A stretch of DNA of 10,513 nucleotides from positions 1 through 10,513 of the forward strand of contig JAISML010000212.1 in the NCBI GenBank assembly GCA_031276775.1, written 5' to 3'. The stretch is from Eubacteriales Family XIII. Incertae Sedis bacterium. GTDB taxonomy: Bacteria; Bacillota; Clostridia; Peptostreptococcales; Anaerovoracaceae. Shown here piece after piece: positions 1 through 6,597 of this stretch (position 1 is the first letter of the stretch; each line of letters starts with the position of its first letter). A program made the position numbers and the translations under genes. The notes below the pieces were generated by a model that saw only the letters and a list, made by a program, of their open reading frames with translations, had not been told where the DNA came from and did not search any database.

Positions 1-1
1 G

Positions 2-913
2 AAAGATTTTTTAAGCCCTTTCGGTTACGGGGCGCTCATGGGTCTTTTGAAAAACTACGAAGTCGTCAATCCCTTTGTCGCCGGCACGAACGACGCCATG
101 AACCGATTGAAGCCCGGCTTTGAAGCGCCCGTGTGCATCGTCACCTCGCTCGGGCACAAATCGGACGCGCCTTCGCGCAACCGCACCGTCTTGGCGGGGC
201 TCGTGCGCGATTTGGACAATCCGCTGTCCGTCCGGTTTGAGTTGCGTTCCCCCTGCCCGAAATGCAACAGTTATTTGGTAATGGCCGCCGCCTATCTTGC
301 CATGTTGGACGGCATTGAGGCGGTGATCGGCGCGGAGAAGACCTCCGCCGAATTGGAACGGGAAATTTCCAAGGGAAAAGGCGAGAAAGCGTTCTATTTG
401 GAACAGGCGCGGGCGTACCGGAGCGAGGAAGACGTGTTTGAACGGTACAGCCCTGAGGAGAGGGAAGAACTGTTCGGGGTTGCGCCCTCCACCGTCTGGG
501 AGAATATCTCCGCGTTCAAACGTCATCCCGACAAGTTGAATGTGCTGAAAAACGGCGGCGTCATGAATGACAAGCTGCTGGATTCGTATCTGTCCGCGAC
601 CGTTACGCAATGGACCACGGAGCTTCAGAACAGATTGATACCCGATACGATGGAGTTGGTTCGGGATTGCGTAAAATGCCACTCGGATGAGGATGGAACG
701 GATCTCGACGCGGTTCTTTGGACCCGGATCGAGGATTTGCGCAATTATTTGGCGCGGGACACCTTGGAAAAAAAATGTTTGCTTACGCGCGTCAAACAGT
801 TGCTGAACGAGGGCGCCTACGATGAAGCTTCCGCTCTGCAGACGGAAATGCAGAGGGACGCCAAACTGCTGCGGGATACTTATTTGGAGTACAAACGGAA
901 TATTTTGCAGTGA
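2..913 (+). CDS. glnA: Glutamine synthetase, C-terminal part (5' truncated by window edge)
   Basis: Glutamine synthetase makes glutamine from glutamate, ammonia and ATP in the cytoplasm. The frame is open from base 2, so the true start lies upstream and only the last ~303 codons are visible. The catalytic-core signatures are the NRLKPGFEAP stretch (nt 101-130), which matches the conserved NxxKRLxPGYEAP element, and RFELRSPCPKCNSYL (nt 233-277), followed by AAAYLAMLDGIEA. These correspond to the type I-like core around the Arg residues that bind glutamate and ATP. After the core comes an unusually long, charged, mainly helical extension of about 180 residues ending EYKRNIL. I recall such a tail in a ~630-residue clostridial GS family, and it is not the GSIII (GlnN) layout. 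The plsC-like gene starts 49 bases downstream on the same strand, so co-transcription is possible but not shown. Family assignment is firm; the subtype is inferred. Confidence 0.9.
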   Translation, partial: KDFLSPFGYGALMGLLKNYEVVNPFVAGTNDAMNRLKPGFEAPVCIVTSLGHKSDAPSRNRTVLAGLVRDLDNPLSVRFELRSPCPKCNSYLVMAAAYLAMLDGIEAVIGAEKTSAELEREISKGKGEKAFYLEQARAYRSEEDVFERYSPEEREELFGVAPSTVWENISAFKRHPDKLNVLKNGGVMNDKLLDSYLSATVTQWTTELQNRLIPDTMELVRDCVKCHSDEDGTDLDAVLWTRIEDLRNYLARDTLEKKCLLTRVKQLLNEGAYDEASALQTEMQRDAKLLRDTYLEYKRNILQ

Positions 914-962
914 ATGTATGGCTTGCGTTTCCCGATTTCTTCAGTCGGACCGGAGAATGTCA

Positions 963-1715
963 ATGCGTATTTTGAAAAATATTTCCTTTGTGTTTTGGAT
1001 GATCCTCAGTCTGCTTTCCATCAGGAAGTACGGCAAAATGATCGAATTGCACCGCAGGGAAGGGGATCGGGAAAAGGAACGGGCCGCGATCATCGAAGTC
1101 GCCGGTTACTGGACGCCCAAGGTGTTGAATCGTTACCGGATTTCCGTTCGCGCCGAGGGTCTTGAACATGTGCCGAAAGGACCGGCGCTGTTCGTATCCA
1201 ATCACCAGGGTTACGGAGACATCTTCCTGTTTCTCTCGGTCATTGCGGGCAAGCAATTGGGGTTTGTCGCGAAAGATTCCCTGCGCCGCATACCGCTATT
1301 CGGCAAATGGGTCGCGCGCGTGAGGAGCGTCTTCCTTTCAAGGCGCGACGCGCGTTCGGCGCTCGCCGTATTCAAGAGAGAGGAAGAATGGCTCAGAGAG
1401 GGATTCTCGTTCGTCGTCTTTCCGGAGGGGACGAGAAGCCGCGGAGAAACGCCGGGTTCTTTCAAAAAAGGCAGTCTGCGGCCGGCCATCAAGGTGGGCG
1501 TTCCCGTTGTTCCCGTGTCGATCAGCGGAACTTGGCGGCTGTTTGAGGAAAAAGGATTCGTCCGCCCGGGAGAAGCGAAGTTTTGTGTGCATCCCGCCAT
1601 CGAAACGAAAGGTCTCTCCCGGACCGAGTCGGCTGAGCTTTCGGACCGAGTCGAAAGCATCATCAAAACGAAGCTCAGTGAGTGGAACGCGCAAGTGTAC
1701 AGCAATAACGGTTGA
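963..1715 (+). CDS. plsC: 1-acyl-sn-glycerol-3-phosphate acyltransferase (PlsC family)
   Basis: This 250-residue membrane-associated acyltransferase would acylate lysophosphatidic acid to phosphatidic acid in phospholipid synthesis. Visible motifs, in order, are the catalytic NHxxxxD box (N80, H81, D86), a block FVAKDSLRRIPLFGKW at 101-116, the substrate-binding FPEGTRSR at 153-160, and the hydrophobic VPVVPVSI block at 180-187. The N-terminus has one hydrophobic segment (about residues 7-20). I chose the ATG at 963 because GGAG at 952-955 lies 7 bases upstream. The in-frame ATG at 957 is too close to that site, and still earlier starts run into the glutamine synthetase gene. It follows glutamine synthetase by 49 bases and precedes the PAP2 gene by 13 bases. 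Length is normal for the family. The exact acyl acceptor is assigned from family resemblance only. Confidence 0.9.
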   Translation: MRILKNISFVFWMILSLLSIRKYGKMIELHRREGDREKERAAIIEVAGYWTPKVLNRYRISVRAEGLEHVPKGPALFVSNHQGYGDIFLFLSVIAGKQLGFVAKDSLRRIPLFGKWVARVRSVFLSRRDARSALAVFKREEEWLREGFSFVVFPEGTRSRGETPGSFKKGSLRPAIKVGVPVVPVSISGTWRLFEEKGFVRPGEAKFCVHPAIETKGLSRTESAELSDRVESIIKTKLSEWNAQVYSNNG

Positions 1716-1728
1716 TAAGGAAGGAATT

Positions 1729-2580
1729 ATGGAAATTTACATACAAAAACGCTCTCCTGTCATAAGATGGATCGTCGCGGCGGTACTTGCGCTGTGCTTC
1801 GTTGCGGAGTTGATTCTGATACTGAACGACAGGACGGCGGTCATCGACGGGTCGGTATTCACGGTTTTTCAAAATATTCGGGATCCGTTTGTGACGATCA
1901 TCGCAAAAGGCGTCACCTTTTGCGCAAACACCGCCACCATCGCGGGGTTGTGCGCCATTCTGCTGATATTGCCGACGAGGATCCGCTTCGGCATACCGCT
2001 GACGTCGGTGGTCTGCATCTCCGCGGGTTGCCACTATTTGCTCAAAGAGATCATCGAGCGCGTCCGACCCGACGAGGTCCATCACTTGGTGACCGTGAGC
2101 GGATTTGGGTTTCCCAGCGGACACGCGAATGCCGGTCTCGTGTTCTATCTGTTTTTGATGGTACTCTTGCGCCGGTATCTCATTCTGCACGACTATAAGG
2201 GCATCGCCTATCTCCTGAGCGCGTTTTTGCCGGTTCTCGTGTTTGCGATCGGCGTGAGCAGGGTATACCTGGGGGTTCACTATCCCTCGGACGTCGTTGG
2301 CGGTTGGTTGCTGGGCGGTACGCTTTTTATCGCGTTTGTGACGCTCTACGACGCTTTCTACCCCATCAAATACCGCCTTCATTATGCCCCGCCCGCCTGG
2401 GAAGCGATGAGGAAGAAGCGTGCGTGGCGCAGACCCTCCCATGTGGGGAAAGAAACGCAATTGATCGAATTCCCCAAAAACCGGACGCCGTGGAGACGTG
2501 AGGTCATCCCGGAAAAACGGCGGCGTGAGAAAGAGCGCGAAACCTCCGCGCCAAACCGGCGGACGGAAACGGGGGAATAG
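1729..2580 (+). CDS. PAP2-family membrane phosphatase with basic C-terminal tail
   Basis: This 283-residue integral membrane phosphatase carries the full PAP2 signature: KEIIERVRP (Kx6RP, K106-P114), PSGH at 129-132 (catalytic His132), and SRVYLGVHYPSD (SRx5Hx3D; R178, H184, D188). Hydrophobic stretches near residues 11-32, 64-82, 90-105, 136-151, 160-178 and 189-207 suggest about five to six membrane spans. Likely substrates are phosphatidic acid or undecaprenyl pyrophosphate; the sequence alone does not decide. The plsC-like gene just upstream (13-base gap) makes a lipid role attractive. Residues 228-283 form a hydrophilic tail rich in Arg and Lys that is not part of the PAP2 fold and probably sits on the cytoplasmic face. 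The ATG at 1729 has a strong GGAAGGA Shine-Dalgarno at 1719-1725. The gene converges on the DUF2148 gene, with 14 bases between the two stops. Confidence 0.92.
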   Translation: MEIYIQKRSPVIRWIVAAVLALCFVAELILILNDRTAVIDGSVFTVFQNIRDPFVTIIAKGVTFCANTATIAGLCAILLILPTRIRFGIPLTSVVCISAGCHYLLKEIIERVRPDEVHHLVTVSGFGFPSGHANAGLVFYLFLMVLLRRYLILHDYKGIAYLLSAFLPVLVFAIGVSRVYLGVHYPSDVVGGWLLGGTLFIAFVTLYDAFYPIKYRLHYAPPAWEAMRKKRAWRRPSHVGKETQLIEFPKNRTPWRREVIPEKRRREKERETSAPNRRTETGE

Positions 2581-2594
2581 ACGGCAAGCCGGGG

Positions 2595-3131
2595 TCAAAC
2601 GGGGGTTCTGTCGTAATAGATGCTCTTGCCTGCGGTTGAAAGGGGGATGCCGTAGCAGACCTCTACGCGTTCAGGCATCAACAGCAATCGCCTTGCGGCC
2701 TTGCCCACCGTCCACATGATCCGGTTGTCGATTCGGTTGTCTGCGGCGATCGCCGCCGCCGAACCGAGGGCGATGCCCAGATCCGTAATGTTGAACGTGC
2801 AATTTGCGCCCGCCCTGACGGTTTCGGCGCAATTCTCAAATCCGCACAATCCGCAGTTTTTCAGCGCGTTGGGGATGTTTTTTACGCCGATCAGGACGAC
2901 GTATTCCGAGTGATCCACGTTGCCGGCGTCGCGCGTGAAAATTGGCACGCCCGTTTCGTCGGCAAGCTTCCGCATTTCGGCGGCCAACGCATCCTTGTCC
3001 CCGCCGTCCAGAATCAGCGTTTCAATGTTGTCGATCCCGCGGGCTTTGGGCGCTGTCCTCGCCGCCGCCACCATCAATTTCGCCGCGCCGAATATGGCGC
3101 TCCGTTCCATCTCCTTGTTTCCGTAGATCAT
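2595..3131 (-). CDS. DUF2148 / ferredoxin-domain Cys-rich protein
   Basis: This 178-residue cytoplasmic protein resembles the DUF2148 'ferredoxin domain-containing' family, whose biochemical role is unknown to me. The central cysteine cluster C93-x2-C96-x4-C101-x9-C111, within CGLCGFENC, resembles an iron-sulfur cluster site; a fifth cysteine is C159. N-terminal residues 8-35 (ERSAIFGAAKLMVAAARTAPKARG) and the later block AALGSAAAIAADNRIDNR-like region (about 119-137) also fit the family by eye. The ATG at 3131 is chosen for its excellent AGGAGGG site at 3137-3143, five bases upstream; earlier in-frame codons lack one and run into the preceding gene. It begins 46 bases after the gatB-aspS stop with no visible promoter between, so it is probably the last gene of the gatA operon. 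Why an Fe-S protein would sit with aminoacyl-tRNA synthesis genes is unclear. Confidence 0.82.
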   Translation of the reverse strand: MIYGNKEMERSAIFGAAKLMVAAARTAPKARGIDNIETLILDGGDKDALAAEMRKLADETGVPIFTRDAGNVDHSEYVVLIGVKNIPNALKNCGLCGFENCAETVRAGANCTFNITDLGIALGSAAAIAADNRIDNRIMWTVGKAARRLLLMPERVEVCYGIPLSTAGKSIYYDRTPV

Positions 3132-3177
3132 TTTTTCCCTCCTCTGATTTTGGCAATGCGCCGCGTGACACTTCCGG

Positions 3178-6100
3178 TTAATCTGTGTTTCCTTTGCGAA
3201 TCCTGATGTGCGCCTCCCGAAGCTGCTGTTCACTCACCTCGCCCGGCGCGTCAAGCATGAGGTTTTGCGCGTTGCTGTTCAACGGGAACGCGATCACCTC
3301 CCGGATGTTTTCGTCGCCCGACAGCAGCATGACGATGCGATCCACGCCGGGGGCCATGCCCGCGTGGGGCGGCGCGCCGAATTGAAAGGCGTGATAGAGC
3401 GCGCCGAATTTTTCTTTGACGTCCTCTTCGGAATAACCGGCGATCTCAAAAGCTTTCACCATGACTTCCGGCCTGTGGTTTCGGACGGCGCCCGAACTGA
3501 GTTCCACGCCGTTGCACACGATGTCGTATTGATCCGCCAATATGTCCAGGGGATCTTTGGAAAGCAGCGCTTCCAATTCGCCCTGCGGCATGGAAAACGG
3601 GTTGTGCGTGAAATCCACCCGTCCCGTTTCCCCGTTCAGCTCGTACATGGGGTAGTCGGTGATGAAACAGAACGCGAACGTGTCTTCACGGATGAGATTC
3701 AGCCGTTTTGCCACCTCGGTGCGGATTTGACCCGCCAATCCGGGCGCCGCGTCTTTTGCGTCACTGATGAAATAGAGGACGTCTCCCGGCTTCAGTTTCG
3801 CCAAGTCCGCGATTTCCCGCCGTTGCCCGTCGGTCATGAATTTGTCGATCGGTCCTTTGTAGGTCATATCCTCCTGCACGCTGATGTATCCCAGACCTTT
3901 CATGCCGATGGAGAGCGCGAATTTTTCCATCGAAGAGAAAAAGGAGCGGGGTTGCGCGGCGGCTCCCGGGACGGCGACGGCCCGTACGATGTTGCCCTGG
4001 AACGGTTTGAAGTCCACTTTCGCAAAAAAAGCGGTCAAGTCCGTAATTTCGAGCGGGTTGCGGAGATCGGGCTTGTCCGTGCCGTATTTCAGCATCGCTT
4101 CCCTGTAAGGAATGCGCGCGAACGGCGGTTCCGTCACCGGTTTGTCCGTGAAGCGTTTGAATGTGGAAGCCATGACGCTTTCCGCGACGGCGAACACATC
4201 CTCCTGCGTGGCGAAAGCCATTTCAAAGTCCAATTGGTAAAATTCCCCCGGGGAGCGATCCAGACGGGCGTCCTCATCCCGGAAGCAGGGCGCGATCTGG
4301 TAATAGCGGTCGAAGCCGGACACCATGAGCAGTTGCTTGAATTGTTGCGGCGCCTGAGGCAAGGCGTAAAATTTCCCTTTGTGCTTTCTGCTCGGCACCA
4401 AGTAATCCCGCGCGCCTTCGGGTGAGGAATTGGCGAGAATGGGCGTCTGTATTTCCAAAAAACCCAAGGCGTCCATGGTCGCGCGCAGATGTCTGATCAC
4501 CTCCGCGCGCAGAACGATCTTCGCCCGCACCTTTGGATTGCGGAGATCCAAATATCTGTATCTCAGACGCAGTTCCTCCTTTGTGTCCGAAGAGGACTCC
4601 ACCTCGAAAGGCAGGACGTTTTTGCAGACTCCGAGCGTTTCGATCGCTGCGGCTTTCAGTTCCACCCATCCCGTTTCGATCTTCGGGTTTACGGTATCCG
4701 CGTCGCGCTTCAGCACTTCACCGATGACGGATATCGTCATTTCCCTGTGCAGTTGCCTGACCTGCTCGTCGCTGACGACCACCTGCGTCATGCCGTAACA
4801 ATCCCGCAGATCCACGAAGACGATTCCGCCGTGGTTGCGGATCGCATGTATCCATCCCGCCAATTTTACCGTCGCGCCTATGTCGCGTTCGGTCAACGCG
4901 CCGCAGGTATGCGTTCGATACCGATCCGACATGGCGGGCGGCTGCAGGATCGGCCGTGCCGGATTCCTTTCCGGCGGTTTTGCACATTCTCCAACCTGCG
5001 GTTCCCGTTTTTTTGAAAAATTCCCGCTTTGCGGCGCAGCATGTTCGCTTTGCGGCACAGCATGTTCGCTTTGCGGCGCCGGCATGCCTTTCTCTGACAC
5101 TTTCGCATTCAACGCGCCCGCAACGCCGCCCGCCTCCAGTTTTTCTTTCAGCAGGGCATTGACCGCTTGCGGATCGCATTTCCCCTCCAAAGCGCGCATA
5201 ACCTGTCCCACCAAAAATCCGAAAGCTTTTGTCTTGCCGGAAGCGTAGTCGGAGACGGACTGCGGATTTTCGTCAAGCGCCCGCAAAACCGCCTCCGTCA
5301 GCAGATCGCCGTCGCGCATCATGGCCAGATTGTGTGTTTCGATGTATGCGAGGGGATCGACGTCGTCTTTGAAGACCGCTTCGATGATCGCCCGTCCCGT
5401 GTTGCGGTTGATCGTCTTTTTTTGCACCAAAGTCAGAACCGTCGCGATTTTCCGTCCGTCGACGCGCTTTTGCCCCTCCGTTTCTTTCAGCAGACGCAGG
5501 ATGTCTCCCGTGACCGTATTCGCGGCCTCGCGCGCCGCATGCCTGTCTCCGCCGAGTTCGGCCGCGATGGTTTCAAACAGGTCGGCGATCTCCCGCTCCT
5601 CGGTGAGGATGCCCGTCAGCTTTGCGGGAAGCGCCCAGTCGCGCGCGTACCGCGCGCGTTTTTCCTCCGCAAGTTCGGGCAGGGCTTCCTTGATTCGCCG
5701 AATCCACGCGGCGTCTATGGAAAGCGGGATCAGATCGGGATCGGGGAAATCTCGGTAGTCCTGCGCGTTTTCCTTGTTTCTCATCGCGCGGTTGACGCCT
5801 GCGGCGTCGTCCCAACGGCGGGTTTCCTGTATCACTTTGCCGCCGGCGGAAACCAGGGCGATCTGTCGTTCGCTCTCGTAGGCGATGGCTCTTCGGATCG
5901 CCTTGACGGAATTCATGTTCTTCGTTTCCGTCCTCGTGCCGAGCGCGCCGCTGCCTTCCTCGCGCACGGAGAGGTTGATGTCCGCGCGCATGGAACCTTC
6001 TTCCATCTTGCAATCCGAAACATCGAGATAGACGAGAATTTCACGCAATTTGTCCAAAAATGCGGCGACCTCGTCCGCAGACCGCAGATCGGGCTCCGAA

Positions 6101-6597
6101 ACGATCTCGATCAGCGGCACGCCGCATCTGTTATAATCCACCAAACTGACATTTCCGTCGTGAATCAGCTTTCCCGCGTCTTCTTCCATGTGAATCTCGT
6201 GAATCCGTACCGTTTTGGTATAGGTCCCCATGTCGATCTCCACGGATCCGTTGCGGCAAATGGGGTGATAGAGTTGCGATATCTGATAATCCTTCGGCAG
6301 GTCGGGATAAAAATAGTTTTTTCGGTCAAACATATTGTCCGCCTGAATTTCGCAATTGAGCGCGAGCCCCGCCCGCAAAGCTTTCTCCGCCGCTTCCCGG
6401 TTGAGGACGGGAAGCGTTCCCGGCATACCGAGACATACCGGACAGGTGTGCGCATTCGGTTCGCCGCCAAATTCGGTGGTGCAACCGCAGAAAATTTTGG
6501 ATTTTGTTGAGAGTTCCGTGTGGACTTCCAGTCCCATTACCGTTTCATATCGCATATTTGTATCCGTTTCGTTGTGTGTTTCGCTGCCCGCGGTCAT
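3178..6597 (-). CDS. gatB-aspS: GatB-AspRS fusion: amidotransferase subunit B joined to aspartyl-tRNA synthetase
   Basis: One uninterrupted 1139-codon frame encodes two enzymes. Residues 15-490 are GatB, the tRNA-binding kinase subunit of GatCAB: MGLEVHTELSTKSKIFC at 21-37, Cys pairs C37/C39 and C52/C55 suggesting a metal site, HEIHMEEDAGK at 133-143, then the helical and YqeY-like tail. Residues 491-555 are a Pro/Glu/Lys-rich linker with a seven-residue tandem repeat. Residues 556-1139 are a full class II bacterial-type AspRS: OB-fold anticodon domain (about 562-660), motif 1 around P719, motif 2 with R773 (FRDED), a GAD insertion (about 845-960), and motif 3 GAPPHAGMAPGVDR ending at R1087. 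The ATG at 6597 overlaps the gatA stop as ATGA; Met15 (6555) is where ordinary GatB proteins begin, and neither has a strong ribosome site. Met556 (4932) also lacks a Shine-Dalgarno, which argues against separate AspRS translation. N-H-G-G at 588-591 suggests relaxed tRNA specificity (inference). Confidence 0.93.
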   Translation of the reverse strand: MTAGSETHNETDTNMRYETVMGLEVHTELSTKSKIFCGCTTEFGGEPNAHTCPVCLGMPGTLPVLNREAAEKALRAGLALNCEIQADNMFDRKNYFYPDLPKDYQISQLYHPICRNGSVEIDMGTYTKTVRIHEIHMEEDAGKLIHDGNVSLVDYNRCGVPLIEIVSEPDLRSADEVAAFLDKLREILVYLDVSDCKMEEGSMRADINLSVREEGSGALGTRTETKNMNSVKAIRRAIAYESERQIALVSAGGKVIQETRRWDDAAGVNRAMRNKENAQDYRDFPDPDLIPLSIDAAWIRRIKEALPELAEEKRARYARDWALPAKLTGILTEEREIADLFETIAAELGGDRHAAREAANTVTGDILRLLKETEGQKRVDGRKIATVLTLVQKKTINRNTGRAIIEAVFKDDVDPLAYIETHNLAMMRDGDLLTEAVLRALDENPQSVSDYASGKTKAFGFLVGQVMRALEGKCDPQAVNALLKEKLEAGGVAGALNAKVSEKGMPAPQSEHAVPQSEHAAPQSGNFSKKREPQVGECAKPPERNPARPILQPPAMSDRYRTHTCGALTERDIGATVKLAGWIHAIRNHGGIVFVDLRDCYGMTQVVVSDEQVRQLHREMTISVIGEVLKRDADTVNPKIETGWVELKAAAIETLGVCKNVLPFEVESSSDTKEELRLRYRYLDLRNPKVRAKIVLRAEVIRHLRATMDALGFLEIQTPILANSSPEGARDYLVPSRKHKGKFYALPQAPQQFKQLLMVSGFDRYYQIAPCFRDEDARLDRSPGEFYQLDFEMAFATQEDVFAVAESVMASTFKRFTDKPVTEPPFARIPYREAMLKYGTDKPDLRNPLEITDLTAFFAKVDFKPFQGNIVRAVAVPGAAAQPRSFFSSMEKFALSIGMKGLGYISVQEDMTYKGPIDKFMTDGQRREIADLAKLKPGDVLYFISDAKDAAPGLAGQIRTEVAKRLNLIREDTFAFCFITDYPMYELNGETGRVDFTHNPFSMPQGELEALLSKDPLDILADQYDIVCNGVELSSGAVRNHRPEVMVKAFEIAGYSEEDVKEKFGALYHAFQFGAPPHAGMAPGVDRIVMLLSGDENIREVIAFPLNSNAQNLMLDAPGEVSEQQLREAHIRIRKGNTD
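5025..5079. repeat. 21-bp tandem repeat (about 2.6 copies) inside the GatB-AspRS linker
   Basis: Units lie at 5025-5045, 5046-5066 and a partial at 5067-5079, each beginning CGCTTTGCGGC on the plus strand. The first two differ at a single position (G versus A). On the coding strand they give the repeated peptide APQSEHA / VPQSEHA / APQSG (residues 507-525). The unit is a multiple of three, so copy-number changes keep the fusion in frame. This is a linker repeat inside a coding region, not a CRISPR array: there are no spacers. Confidence 0.9.

Noticed and set aside
914..962. Terminator hairpin CCGA...TCGG after glutamine synthetase
   Set aside because: Four-base stem without a T-run, too weak to call.
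914..1165. 83-codon frame directly after glutamine synthetase
   Set aside because: Overlaps plsC in another frame; the PlsC frame has full motifs and its own ribosome site.
2581..2594. Bidirectional terminator between the PAP2 and DUF2148 genes
   Set aside because: Only 14 bases separate the stops and I found no hairpin followed by a T-run on either strand.
3208..4425. 405-codon plus-strand open frame opposite the AspRS region
   Set aside because: Antisense shadow of the GatB-AspRS gene; composition is His/Arg/Phe-rich without any family motif, and the opposite strand has unmistakable catalytic motifs.
4930..4932. Internal ATG as a separate aspS start
   Set aside because: No Shine-Dalgarno in the preceding bases and no stop codon upstream in frame, so a separate AspRS is not supported by sequence, though internal initiation cannot be excluded.
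5025..5079. CRISPR-like or regulatory repeat array
   Set aside because: Copies are directly adjacent with no spacers, the period is 21 bp, and they encode in-frame heptads of the linker.
5167..6510. 447-codon plus-strand open frame opposite the GatB region
   Set aside because: Antisense shadow created by GC-rich codon use; no recognisable domain and fully covered by GatB coding sequence.
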